Made by a program: the position numbers and the translations under genes
The notes under the pieces: generated by a model
What the model was told of the DNA's origin: nothing
Database searches by the model: none
The model's input: the letters and a program-made list of their open reading frames with translations, nothing else
Assembly: GCF_900101595.1 (NCBI RefSeq)
Contig: NZ_FMYY01000006.1
Coordinates: 210,362 to 274,361 of the forward strand
Direction of reading: 5' to 3'
From: Paenibacillus sp. cl123
GTDB lineage: Bacteria; Bacillota; Bacilli; Paenibacillales; NBRC-103111
Length of the DNA: 64,000 bases
Shown: positions 49,831 through 59,100 of the stretch, piece by piece
How the letters are laid out: each line of letters opens with the position of its first letter
Numbering within the stretch: position 1 is the stretch's first letter

Positions 49831-50673
49831 ATGAACGAGCGACTGCTAACAATAGATGGCATTGAACTATGCGCCGACAGTTTCGGCAAACAAGGTAATC
49901 CGGCTATTTTGCTGATTATGGGCGCCCAATCCTCCATGATTTGGTGGGAGGAGGAATTTTGCCGGCGCTTGGCGGACGAAGGGCGTTTTGTCATTCGTTA
50001 CGATAACCGCGATGTCGGACGTTCGACATCTTATGAACCGGGTCAACCGGACTATCATTTCGAAGACATGACAGATGATGCCGTCAGGGTATTGGATGCT
50101 TATCAGATTGATCGGGCACATATCGCTGGCATGTCCATGGGCGGGATGCTGACTCAGATGATAGCTCTGCGGCATCCGGAGAGAGTGCTGACCATTACAC
50201 TCCTGGCAACGTCCAATTTTGCTCCCCATCTCCCTCCGATGGAGGAGAAGGTAATGGATTTTTTCTCGAAGATGGGGGCTGTAGACTGGACTAGCGAACA
50301 GGCGGTAGTTCAATATGCGGTTGACCGTTCGAGAGTTCTGGTAGGTTCAAAGCATTCTTTTGACGAGGCGAAAGTAGCCGGCCTGGCTAAACAAGAATTT
50401 ACGAGAAGTGCCCGTATGGCCAGCGTGACGAACCATGCCTTGCTGTCAGGCGGGGAATCTTATCTGTCCAGAACGAGTGAAATCAATGTGCCCGCGCTGA
50501 TAATACACGGGACGGAAGATCCCATTATCCCTTACGAACACGGGAAACATCTGGCTGACGAAATTCCGAATTCGGCTCTGCTCACGTTGGAAGGGGCTGG
50601 GCATGAGCTGCATGAGGACGATTGGGATGTAGTGATTGAAGCGGTGTCGAAACACACTTCAGCGTCCAATTAG
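49831..50673 (+). CDS. Alpha/beta hydrolase
   Basis: 280 aa from the ATG at 49831 (TTTGGAGGGAATTTAC upstream). The nucleophile elbow is AGMSMGGML (Ser near 104), the acid is in HGTEDPIIPY, and the catalytic His in GAGHELHEDD. YDNRDVGRSTSY and the overall layout resemble aclacinomycin-methylesterase/RdmC-like and other esterase members. Substrate unknown. The terminator right upstream suggests that its expression depends on leader read-through or on an unseen promoter. Confidence 0.88.
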   Translation: MNERLLTIDGIELCADSFGKQGNPAILLIMGAQSSMIWWEEEFCRRLADEGRFVIRYDNRDVGRSTSYEPGQPDYHFEDMTDDAVRVLDAYQIDRAHIAGMSMGGMLTQMIALRHPERVLTITLLATSNFAPHLPPMEEKVMDFFSKMGAVDWTSEQAVVQYAVDRSRVLVGSKHSFDEAKVAGLAKQEFTRSARMASVTNHALLSGGESYLSRTSEINVPALIIHGTEDPIIPYEHGKHLADEIPNSALLTLEGAGHELHEDDWDVVIEAVSKHTSASN

Positions 50674-50708
50674 CTCACAAGGGTACGGACAACCCACCAA
50701 CCGCCAGG

Positions 50709-50736
50709 AAGGCTGCAGCGATAGCGCTGCGGCCTT
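50709..50736 (+). terminator. Terminator after the alpha/beta hydrolase gene
   Basis: GGCTGCAGCG pairs with CGCTGCGGCC (ten pairs, one G-U) around ATAG, then TTTTTT. Confidence 0.88.
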
Positions 50737-50772
50737 TTTTGTCGTACGCAACCTTTTCATTTTCAGAATTAA

Positions 50773-50828
50773 TACTTTATCTGTCGTAGTAATTATGCTA
50801 CAATGCAATTACTACGACAGATAAAGTA
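50773..50828. promoter_or_regulatory. 22-bp perfect inverted repeat overlapping the padR promoter
   Basis: Arms 50773-50794 and 50807-50828 are perfect inverse complements separated by 12 nt (ATGCTACAATGC), which contains an extended -10 (TGCTACAAT). The half-site CGACAGAT is repeated directly again at 50829-50836. This is the likely operator for the PadR protein encoded just downstream. Confidence 0.7.
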
Positions 50829-50855
50829 CGACAGATGGAGTAAGGAGGCGTTCCA

Positions 50856-51182
50856 TTGATCAGTAGTGATGTTATACGGGGATACAACGACACGATCATC
50901 CTCTTTATGCTGCTGGACGGTGAATCCTACGGCTATGAGATTTCCAAACGAATCAGACAACTGTCGGAGGAGAAGTACATCATGAAGGAGACGACCCTCT
51001 ACTCTGCGTTTACACGGCTGGAGAAGAATGGGTATATTCATTCCTTCTTCAAGGACGAGACGTTCGGGAAGCGGCGCACCTATTACCGGATTACACCGGA
51101 AGGGCTTGCTTATTACCGGGAGAAATGTGAGGAGTGGCAGGTTACGCAAGAGGTTGTCAATAAATTTATAAAGGAGTTGTGA
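50856..51182 (+). CDS. PadR family transcriptional regulator
   Basis: 108 aa from a TTG at 50856 with TAAGGAGGCG seven bases upstream. ILFMLLDGESYGYEISKRIRQLS, KETTLYSAFTRLEKNGYI and RRTYYRITPEGLAYY are the standard PadR winged-helix segments. Such regulators usually pair with a membrane protein gene carrying a DUF1700/permease-prefix domain, as here (4 nt downstream). Self-control through the inverted repeat upstream is likely. Confidence 0.92.
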   Translation: MISSDVIRGYNDTIILFMLLDGESYGYEISKRIRQLSEEKYIMKETTLYSAFTRLEKNGYIHSFFKDETFGKRRTYYRITPEGLAYYREKCEEWQVTQEVVNKFIKEL

Positions 51183-51186
51183 CGGC

Positions 51187-52164
51187 ATGGATACGATCAT
51201 CAGTTATTTGGACAATATGTTTAAGGCCTTGCCGAGAACGGGTCAGGTGCTCAAGCTTAAGCAGGATTTGCTGGCCGGCATGGAGGAAAAGTATTACGAG
51301 CTGAAGAGCGAGGGCAGGTCGGAGAATGAAGCGATCGGGATCGTGATTTCCGAATTCGGCAACATAGACGAATTGGTCAGCGAGCTGGGAGTGGGGCAGC
51401 CCCACCGCGAGGAGGCCGAGATATTGCCTTACCTGTCTGAGGAAGAGACGATGGACTTCCTTGTCGCCAAAATAAAATCAAGCCTCCTGGTAGCGATCGG
51501 TACAGTTCTGTGCATAGCCGGCGCTGCGCTGCTTATCCTGATTTCGTCGCTTGGAGAGGACGGCCTGCTTACCGCAGGCATCTCGGAGAATACCGCAGCT
51601 CTGGTGGGCCTGGTGGTCATGTTTGTGCTGGTAGCCCTGGCCGTGTGCCTGTTCATCTACAGCGGCATGAAGCTGGAACGTTTCAAATATATGCAGGCCG
51701 GATTCGAGCTGCCTTATCATCTGAGGGCATATATCATGCAGAAAAAAGAAGCCTTTAACGCTACGTATACTTTGTCGCTGATTACGGGTGTGTGCTTATG
51801 CGTGCTGTCTCCGGTCGCTATCTTCATGGGGTCGGCTTTCGGGGACAACGGCGGTTCATACGGTGTGGTCATTCTGCTGGCTATGGTGGCCGTTGCCGTC
51901 TTTCTGTTCACTTATTATGGCAGCATCCGGGGCGCTTACAGTCAGCTGCTGAAGACCGGCGAATTCTCTGAGGCGAAGAAGGAAGAGAACCGGGTGATCG
52001 GCGCGGTGGCGGGCATCGTCTGGCCGCTGGCGACCTGCATCTTCCTGATTAGCGGGCTGGTCTACGAGCAATGGCATATCAACTGGATCGTATTTCCGAT
52101 TACTGGCTTGCTGTTCGGGGTGTTCGGGGCCGTATACAGCCTTCTAAAGAAGAAAGCGGCCTAA
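51187..52164 (+). CDS. Permease-prefix-domain (DUF1700-like) integral membrane protein
   Basis: 325 aa. Residues ~1-75 form the helical permease-prefix domain (IISYLDNMFKALPRTGQVLKL, GRSENEAIGIVISEFG). About six transmembrane segments follow (e.g. LLVAIGTVLCIAGAALLILI, ALVGLVVMFVLVALAVCLFIY, VVILLAMVAVAVFLFTYYG, WIVFPITGLLFGVFGAVYSLL). Function unknown; paired PadR/permease-prefix genes are often linked to cell-envelope stress or drug response. Co-transcribed with padR. Confidence 0.85.
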   Translation: MDTIISYLDNMFKALPRTGQVLKLKQDLLAGMEEKYYELKSEGRSENEAIGIVISEFGNIDELVSELGVGQPHREEAEILPYLSEEETMDFLVAKIKSSLLVAIGTVLCIAGAALLILISSLGEDGLLTAGISENTAALVGLVVMFVLVALAVCLFIYSGMKLERFKYMQAGFELPYHLRAYIMQKKEAFNATYTLSLITGVCLCVLSPVAIFMGSAFGDNGGSYGVVILLAMVAVAVFLFTYYGSIRGAYSQLLKTGEFSEAKKEENRVIGAVAGIVWPLATCIFLISGLVYEQWHINWIVFPITGLLFGVFGAVYSLLKKKAA

Positions 52165-52179
52165 GCTCAGTTCATCCAT

Positions 52180-52282
52180 GAGGTCCGGAGAACAAGAGGC
52201 CGGAGAGCCGAAGGGGATTAGATACAGCGAGTGGAAACCCGACCGGCTGCATGACGCTGACCCGCGTGGTTCACCGGACTTC
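52180..52282 (+). other. Conserved structured element, copy 2
   Basis: Outer stem 52180-52188 with 52274-52282 (nine pairs, one G-U). GGCCGG at 52198-52203 pairs with CCGGCT at 52243-52248; GGG near 52214 with CCC at 52238-52240; ACGC at 52254-52257 with GCGT at 52264-52267. Core GGAGAGCC, ACAGCGA and GAAACCC as in copy 1 at 313-420. It begins 16 nt after the upstream stop codon. Confidence 0.5.
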
Positions 52283-52310
52283 AAAAGCATGTGCGCCTGC
52301 CGCGATTGCA

Positions 52311-52362
52311 CGCCGCTAAGGGCCTGACGTCTCCTATAGGAGGCAGCAGGCCCTTAGCGGCG
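52311..52362. terminator. Bidirectional terminator
   Basis: A 16-bp perfect inverted repeat: 52311-52326 with 52347-52362, with an inner CTCCTATAGGAG palindrome. It lies between converging genes; GTTTAT follows on the plus strand. Confidence 0.8.
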
Positions 52363-52396
52363 TTTATCAGCTTGTTGGATGCGGAAGGAACCTCCG

Positions 52397-53167
52397 CTAT
52401 TCTGCAGGCAAGTCGCCGAGCAGCAGGACGACCGGACAATGGTCGCTTCCGGTAATATGGCAGTCGATCTGCGCATCGATGAGGGAATCGCTCAACCGGG
52501 CTGAGGCGAGAAAGTAGTCAATCCGCCATCCCACATTTCGCTCCCGGACCTTCGGCATATAAGACCACCAGGAGTATACCTCTGCCCGATCCGGGTAGAA
52601 GTGACGGAACGTATCGACGAATCCGGCTTCCAGCAGCTCCGTCATCTTGGCCCGCTCCTCCAGGGTAAAGCCGGAATTTTGGCGGTTGGATTTCGGGTTC
52701 TTGAGGTCGATCTCTTGATGGGCGACATTCAGATCGCCGCAAACGATCACAGGCTTGCGGCTGTCCAGCTCCAGCAGATAGCTGCGGAAGCGATCCTCCC
52801 ACTCCAGGCGGTAATCCAATCGAGATAAGTCGCGGCGGGCATTGGGCGTGTAGACATTCACCAGATAGAAAGCATCGAATTCCAGCGTAATGACCCGGCC
52901 CTCCGGTTCGGAGTCCTCTTCCAGTCCGTAACGCACGGACAGCGGCTTAAGCTTCGTGAAGACGGCGGTTCCGGAATATCCTTTCTTCTCCGCATAATTC
53001 CAGTATTGGCTGTATGCCTCGCCTTGCTCCAGAGCAAGCTGCCCCTCTTGAAGCTTGGTTTCCTGAATGCAGAAAATATCGGCGTCCGTCTCGTTGAAAT
53101 AATCGGTAAATCCTTTGTTCACGCAAGCCCGCAGGCCGTTAACATTCCAGGATACAAGCTTGATCAT
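52397..53167 (-). CDS. exoA: Exodeoxyribonuclease III / AP endonuclease (ExoA type)
   Basis: 256 aa. Endonuclease/exonuclease/phosphatase fold with all expected residues: LVSWNVNGLRA (Asn), IQETKL (metal-binding Glu), VNVYTPNARRDLSRL, VCGDLNVAHQEIDLKNP (Asp, Asn), and the C-terminal GWRIDYFLAS and GSDHCPVVL (catalytic His). It cuts DNA 5' of abasic sites in base-excision repair. The ribosome site AGAGGAGATAACCG precedes the ATG. Confidence 0.95.
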   Translation of the reverse strand: MIKLVSWNVNGLRACVNKGFTDYFNETDADIFCIQETKLQEGQLALEQGEAYSQYWNYAEKKGYSGTAVFTKLKPLSVRYGLEEDSEPEGRVITLEFDAFYLVNVYTPNARRDLSRLDYRLEWEDRFRSYLLELDSRKPVIVCGDLNVAHQEIDLKNPKSNRQNSGFTLEERAKMTELLEAGFVDTFRHFYPDRAEVYSWWSYMPKVRERNVGWRIDYFLASARLSDSLIDAQIDCHITGSDHCPVVLLLGDLPAE

Positions 53168-53196
53168 CGGTTATCTCCTCTAGAATAAGGTAGTCC

Positions 53197-53397
53197 TTAT
53201 ATAAGCAGCAGGGCGAACAGGCCTCCGGCTCCGGCAAGCAGACATAGAGCTCCCCCGAAGCGGGTCGACCATACGTACAGGTCGGATGGCTCCGTAGCGT
53301 CAGACGATTTCCACTTCTCGTTTAGGGCCCAGACTGCCTGGGGACGAATCAGCATCAGCAGTCCGAAGCAGATCAGCAGGACGGATATCCCTATCAT
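53197..53397 (-). CDS. Small two-helix membrane protein (DUF6199-like)
   Basis: 66 aa. A first transmembrane helix (GISVLLICFGLLMLI), a polar loop with ALNEKWKSSDATEPSD and VWSTRFGG, and a second helix (LCLLAGAGGLFALLL). The RPQAVW...W...R.GG pattern matches small DUF6199-type proteins of Bacillales. GAGAGGGGGAGCTGTGCG precedes the ATG. Lies between two DNA-repair-type nuclease genes in the same direction. Function unknown. Confidence 0.75.
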   Translation of the reverse strand: MIGISVLLICFGLLMLIRPQAVWALNEKWKSSDATEPSDLYVWSTRFGGALCLLAGAGGLFALLLI

Positions 53398-53424
53398 CGC
53401 ACAGCTCCCCCTCTCGGCTTCGGA

Positions 53425-54201
53425 TTAGTTCGCAGGCTTGGGTGCAAGCGGCTTAGCTTGGAGCTCGGCCTCAAAGTAAGCCTGCAATTCGGCGACCTTC
53501 CTCGGGTCGGTCAACGGCACCTTGCCGGTCAAGTAATGCTCGACCACCCGTCCCCAATCCGGCGCCGTCTTCTGGGCGGCCATGGAGCGGATTGCGTTTT
53601 TCACCAGCCTGCGTTCCTTGGCATTGGAGAAGGAATCTTTGTAGAACTGGGCCAGTTGCAGGTCCAGTGACGGGAAAATCCGGCGAAATACTTCTGCTGT
53701 CATGCGGGCGTCGTCCAGCGCCCGGTGGGCAGAGCCCTCGGCTGTAATCTCCAGGTCGAGCAGAGCCGCTTCGACGCTGACGTCGTTCGTCACCTTCTTG
53801 TAGCGGGTGTAGCCCTTCAGCAGGTCGAAGTAAGGAGCGGACAGCCAGAAGGAATCATCCAGCTTATGCATGCGCGTGTCTTGTACGATGCGCTTCATAT
53901 CCTCTCCGCCCCATGTGAAGAGCAGGAAGGATTCGCTGCGCTGCAGCCAGGCGCTGAATTCCTTGATCACCGGCACGAAGCCGGCGGCTCGGTCGATATC
54001 TTCCTGGGGAATCCCCGTCTTTTTCTTAATGAAGCTGTTCAGCTTGGAGAAGTACACCGGCTTGATCAGCGCGGTGAATTCATCTATGGTCTCTAGAGAC
54101 GGCGAAAGCCGGACCGCCCCGATCTCGATGACTTCCATCGGCAGCTCGCTGGCAAACTTCCTTCCGTTGAATTCGATGTCCAATATAATATAGTCCAACA
54201 T
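53425..54201 (-). CDS. DEDDh 3'-5' exonuclease (KapD-like)
   Basis: 258 aa. Exo I ILDIEFNG (DxE), Exo II FTWGGEDMKRI region, and Exo III HRALDDARMTAEVF (H-x4-D) define an RNase T / DnaQ-type exonuclease at ~1-180. The C-terminal ~75 residues are helical and end in a Pro/Lys tail. Resembles KapD, described as an inhibitor of the sporulation KinA pathway, but orthology cannot be settled here. Confidence 0.85.
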   Translation of the reverse strand: MLDYIILDIEFNGRKFASELPMEVIEIGAVRLSPSLETIDEFTALIKPVYFSKLNSFIKKKTGIPQEDIDRAAGFVPVIKEFSAWLQRSESFLLFTWGGEDMKRIVQDTRMHKLDDSFWLSAPYFDLLKGYTRYKKVTNDVSVEAALLDLEITAEGSAHRALDDARMTAEVFRRIFPSLDLQLAQFYKDSFSNAKERRLVKNAIRSMAAQKTAPDWGRVVEHYLTGKVPLTDPRKVAELQAYFEAELQAKPLAPKPAN

Positions 54202-54273
54202 AAGACGCCTCCCGATCTGTAACCCTTGCTCTTTATTCTATCAAATAAGATCAGCCGTCTACAAATTTCGACG

Positions 54274-54312
54274 AAAAAAAGAGGCCGTGCCTGGGTTCAG
54301 GTGTGCAGCCTC
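54274..54312 (-). terminator. Terminator of the DUF4183 gene
   Basis: On the minus strand GAGGCTG...CCTG pairs with CAGG...GGCCTC and is followed by seven T (plus-strand A-run at 54274-54280). Confidence 0.7.
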
Positions 54313-54365
54313 CAATTGTCAGGACCGAAGGCCTGTGCGATGGGCCGAGCGGGAAAGGCCCGCCG

Positions 54366-54779
54366 TCAGCTAATAATTGTGATTGTCGGTGCGGAGATCG
54401 TGGGAGGCGTCGTCAAAGTCGAGGTCGCTCCCGCGAAGCTCGCGACTTCGAGCAGGACAGGCACGCCTGCGGCCAGATCGGTTGTGGCCAGCACGAGACT
54501 TCCCGTTGTCAGGGTGGAGAGGGCGCCCTGCTGAAGCACGCCGTTAATGTATACATTATAGTAATCGTCGACTGTAACCGCGGGCAGAGTGGTCACGGGA
54601 CCGTCGGTATCGTCCAGAAAGCTCGCAGCGGGAATCGTGGTGACCGTCGCTCCTATCATTCCGGCATCGATGGCTGCATAATACCGCGAAACCGCGGGGC
54701 TGACGGAGGTCGTAATGACGCCTCCGGTCGCGATAGGAGCTGAAGCGATGGCAATAAATACAGGTTTTATAACAGGCAT
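54366..54779 (-). CDS. DUF4183 domain protein
   Basis: 137 aa, rich in Ala, Thr, Val and Ile. VSRYYAAIDAGMIGATVTTIPAASF, VDDYYNVYINGVLQQGALST and LLEVASF match DUF4183, found in spore-surface or exosporium-type proteins. No classical signal peptide. AAAGGAGTGATCCT precedes the ATG. It is divergent from the collagen-like gene, which carries the same domain at its end. Confidence 0.82.
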   Translation of the reverse strand: MPVIKPVFIAIASAPIATGGVITTSVSPAVSRYYAAIDAGMIGATVTTIPAASFLDDTDGPVTTLPAVTVDDYYNVYINGVLQQGALSTLTTGSLVLATTDLAAGVPVLLEVASFAGATSTLTTPPTISAPTITIIS

Positions 54780-54963
54780 AGGATCACTCCTTTCTTAACT
54801 GGATTCCACCATGGCTTTCAAGTGGTATGTAGCAGTAGATGTTCAGGAGAGCCGAACAGGAACGGCGCTTGTCTGTGTGGGTAATATTTAGGAAGAAACG
54901 TCCAGGGCTCCGGCGCAGAAGCTGCATATGCTGATCGTAACGAGCGTAAGCGAGGTGAGTATT

Positions 54964-55866
54964 ATGAGCTGCGGTCCTGCACGACATCCGGCCCGTTCCC
55001 GCCGGAGAGCAGCAAACAGATTTTTGGCAGCCGGGAAAAGAAAGAAAGCTTGGGGTGTTCGCCGTGCATCAAAATCAAGGCTGCGGAAGGCGGATCTGAA
55101 AACAAGACGCAGCTGCCGGGCCGCCGTAAGGAACCGCCGAGACGGCCTAAGGCGCAGCCGCCGCTGCCATCGCCAGCCGCGCCAACGGCGAAGCCTTGTG
55201 TGGCTTGGGCGGCCGGGACCTGGCCCTGCGGGAGCGCCTGGCCCCGCGGGAGCGCCCGGCCCCGTGGGAGCGCCTGGCCCCGTGGGAGCGCCTGGCCCCG
55301 TGGGAGCGCCCGGCCCCGTGGGAGCGCCTGGCCCCACGGGAGCGCCTGGCCCCGCAGGAGCGCCCGGCCCCGCAGGAGCGCCCGGCCCCACGGGAGCGCC
55401 TGGCCCCGCAGGGGAGCCTGGCCCTGCGGGAGCGCCCGGCCCCACGGGAGCGCCTGGCCCCGCAGGAGCGCCTGGCCCCGCAGGAGCGCCCGGCCCCGTA
55501 GGGGAGCCTGGCCCCGCAGGGGAGCCCGGTCCTGCGGGCCCCCCAGGGCCGCCCGGTCCTGGCCGGGATTATGCGGTGGTGCCGACGGCCCGGCGTTATT
55601 TTCACCTGGCCGCCTCGCCGCTGACTTCCACGCAGTCGATCCCGGCCGCGAGCTTCACCGATGACCTGGGAGCGGCCATAACCGGGCTTCCGGAAGCCGG
55701 GCCAAGCGGTTATACGCATCTTTTTATTAACGGAGTACTGCAGGAGAGCAGGTTGTACAGCTTGTCGCCGGAGGGAATGACGCTATACCTGGATGGAGAT
55801 GTGATTTTGCAAGGGACGCCGATCATCGTGGAGATTGTCCAATTCGCGTTGGCCCCTCTTTCTTAA
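54964..55866 (+). CDS. Collagen-like repeat protein with C-terminal DUF4183 domain
   Basis: About 300 aa from the ATG at 54964 (GCGAGGTGAGTATT upstream). An Arg/Lys-rich N terminus (~1-80) is followed by about 37 Gly-Pro-x triplets ([16 protein letters not shown] hexapeptides, ~83-195), then a DUF4183 domain ([48 protein letters not shown]). This is the layout of exosporium filament-type proteins (BclA-like trimers). The 18-bp DNA repeats at about 55218-55560 are nearly identical, so their number may vary between strains. Confidence 0.82.
   Translation: MSCGPARHPARSRRRAANRFLAAGKRKKAWGVRRASKSRLRKADLKTRRSCRAAVRNRRDGLRRSRRCHRQPRQRRSLVWLGRPGPGPAGAPGPAGAPGPVGAPGPVGAPGPVGAPGPVGAPGPTGAPGPAGAPGPAGAPGPTGAPGPAGEPGPAGAPGPTGAPGPAGAPGPAGAPGPVGEPGPAGEPGPAGPPGPPGPGRDYAVVPTARRYFHLAASPLTSTQSIPAASFTDDLGAAITGLPEAGPSGYTHLFINGVLQESRLYSLSPEGMTLYLDGDVILQGTPIIVEIVQFALAPLS
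55218..55560 (+). repeat. 18-bp tandem repeats encoding GPxGAP hexapeptides
   Basis: Nearly identical GC-rich 18-bp units (GGAGCGCCTGGCCCCGC-like) with changes mainly at the third residue (Ala, Val, Thr). Prone to slippage and assembly error. Confidence 0.85.
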
Positions 55867-56128
55867 GGAGCAGCGGCGGGGATGGGCGGAGTGGGGACCT
55901 CGGAATCGGAGAGCGGTTAGGCTGGCGTGAAGCCTCCTGCTGCTCTCCGGACCTTCGAATCGGCACAAGAAAACAGCTACGAGACATGCAGCCGTCCGTC
56001 GGTAGGGAATGCAGGAGAGGTTTCTTACATTTGGGGCGTGAGCCTTTCTTCAGAAACTGATACAATAGAAACATGTGTTATCTATTTTTACATGAACAAA
56101 AAGACAAAAGAATTTAAAGGATGACCTT

Positions 56129-59100
56129 ATGACCAAGCCTTTTACAATACTGTTAGCTATGATTTTGTTGTTTGCCTCATCGGCCAGTGTACTGATTTTT
56201 CGCTGGATTCATCCTCCCGACGCTGCCGTTCGCGCAGTCGGAGGTGTGCTGGATGCCCGGGGATGGGACTATGAGGAGAGGGGCGTGCTGTCGCTCCGCG
56301 GCCAGTGGGAGTTTTATCCGGACAAGCTGCTGACTCCCGATGACTTCCGCGGCGATCCGGCGCTGCAAGCCTCCCGGAAGCTGATCGACGTGCCGGGCAA
56401 CTGGAAGGACGAGGTTGCGACGAACGGACGCCCCGGTTATGGAGCCGGAACCTATCGACTGGTAGTCCAGGTGGATCAGAGCGACATCTACAGCATTCGC
56501 GCCAAAAAAACGAGAATGTCCAGCCGCTGGTTTATAAACGGCACAGCTCTCGGGGGAAATGGAAATCCTTCGCTGATCCGAGAAGAGTTCGTTGCCAGCA
56601 ATCTGCCGTTCTTCGGTTCTGAGAAGGCGGAGGCAGGCCCGGTAGAGATCGTGATCCAGGTGGCCAGCCTAAGATATCTGGAAGGCGGGCTGACCCAAGC
56701 TCCTGAATTCGGCGAGCAGCTGGTCATGATCAAGCACCGCGACCATGCCAGGCTGACCGATATGGTTCTGATGATGACGATGCTGATCTTCGGGCTTTAT
56801 TTCGCCGGTATGTTCAGACAGTGGAGCAAAGAGCGGCATCTGATGTATTTGAGTCTGTTTTGCCTGACGACGGGACTGTTCTTCAGTCTCGACAATGAAA
56901 TATTGGCGGCCGTCCTGTTTCCAGGCTTCCCGTTTGAGCTACTGCAGAAGCTGCTGTTTGTCACTGTGTTTCTGTCGTTCCTGTTCTTCAGCTTGTATAC
57001 GTACAGGTATTTGGATGAGCCTGATCACAAGCCTTTTCGGATTTTTCGCGGGATCACCTATGTGTATTGCGTGTTCATTGTGGTCATTCCCAATGATTAT
57101 CTGTACTATACGATGCCCGTCAATCTGCTTTTGCAGACAGCTACGTTTCTCATTATATTTTATGCCCTCTTCCGAATCCGGAATAAGGGGGGCTACCTGC
57201 CGATATTTACGGTGCTGAATGTGTTTTTTATGATATTGTCCTGGGCGTCTGCCCAATACAGGTACGAGCTTGGGCTGGAGCATCCCTATTTCATGATCGT
57301 TACGCCGCTGCTGCTCGTCTTCTCGCTTGCTTTCCAGTCATCCCATCGCCTGCAGCGCGCTTTCGTGCGCAATGAGCAGCTCTCCCTGCAGCTGATCGCC
57401 CATGACCGGCACAAGGATGAATTTCTGGCCAAAACTTCTCATGAGCTGCGGACTCCGCTGCATGGCATCATCAATTTGTCGCAGATCTTGCTGGACGACA
57501 AGGAGACGAAGCTTGAGCCGCAGCACCGGGAAAATGTCAGGCTGCTGAATCTGGTGGGCCGGAGGCTGGCCGGGCTGGTCCACGATATTTTGGACATGTC
57601 CCAGATCAAGCAGGGGCGTCTGCGTATTCAGCTAACGCCGGTGGATCTCGGAATGACGGCGCGGCTGGTGTTCGATATGCTGTCGATCGCGCCGCGCAAC
57701 AAGCAGGTTGTCTTGCAGGACGATCTGCCTCCCGATCTGCCGCTTGTGCTGGCCGATGAGAACCGGCTGCGGCAGATCATGTACAATTTGCTGGAGAACG
57801 GGCTGAAATTTACCGACAGCGGCTTCGTTCGGATCAGCGCCTCGGAGCAAGCGGGGGAGCTGATTGTCACGGTGACCGATACAGGGCGGGGGATTGCGCC
57901 GGAGCAGCTGGCTCGTGTGTTCGAGCCCTTCGAAACCAGCTCGGCCGATGTGGGCGACCGCTCGGGCATCGGGCTTGGACTTAGTATCACGAAGCAGCTG
58001 GTGGAGCTTCAGGGAGGACGAATTCAGGTTCACTCCGAGCTGGGCCGGGGGACAACTTTCACGTTCAATCTGCCCATTGCCGAGCCGGGGGCGGAACGCC
58101 AACTCCCATGGTACGGCGGCGAGGAGCGGACGCCGGAGTTCCCGGCTTCATCGCAGTCTGACCCCGCGGGCTCCATCACTGTGCTGATCGTGGACGATGA
58201 GCGTTCGAATCTGAAAATATGCATCGATGCGGTTTCTTCCATGAAATATGCCTACAAGGCTGTGCAGAGCGGGACGGAGGCTCTGGAGCAGCTGCGGCAG
58301 ACGCCGCATCCCGACCTCGTACTGCTCGATCTGATGATGCCTGGCATCTCCGGCCTTGACGTATGCCGCGAGATTCGCAAGCTGCATAATCTGGCGGAGC
58401 TGCCCGTGCTGATGCTGACCGCTTCCGGACAGCACAGCGATATGCTGGCTTCCTTCGAGGCCGGAGCCAACGATATTTTGCAGAAGCCCTTCGAAGTGGC
58501 CGAGCTGAAGGCGAGAGTCAGCTCGCTGCTGGCGATGAAGAAATCATCCGAGCAAGCGGTCCGCCGGGAGATGGATTTCCTGCAGGCTCAGATTACGCCT
58601 CATTTTCTGTACAACAGCATGAACGCTCTTGTAGGCCTGAGCTACAAGGATGTGGGCAAGCTGAGGGATACGATCCATCATTTGACAACCTATTTGCGCG
58701 CCAAGTTCACGTTCGTCTTCCAGGGCAATCTCGTTCCTTTCGAAAAAGAGCTGGAGCTGGTGAGAGCCTACCTGGCCATCGAGCAGCTTCGCTTCGGCAG
58801 CCGTCTGGAGATCCGCTATCATCTGGATGACGACCTGCACTTCCTGCTGCCGCCGCTTACCCTTCAGCCCTTGGTGGAGAACGCCGTACGCCATGGCATC
58901 GGCGGAAAGCCGGAGGGCGGTACGGTAGACATCCGGGTGTTCCGCGATGATGAGGGGCAGATCAACCTTGTCGTCGAGGACGACGGAGCCGGGATGGATG
59001 AGGAGACGCTGATGCAGCTTCATAACCAGCAGCGCGGAGGCATCGGCATCGGCAATGTGAATCGCAGGCTGCAGATGCTCTATGCGCAGAAGCTGGACAT

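Noticed and set aside
55050..55664. Alternative frames across the collagen repeat (Arg/Trp- or Arg/Ala-rich)
   Set aside because: They are produced by reading the 18-bp repeat in other frames; only the Gly-Pro-x frame continues into a recognisable DUF4183 domain.
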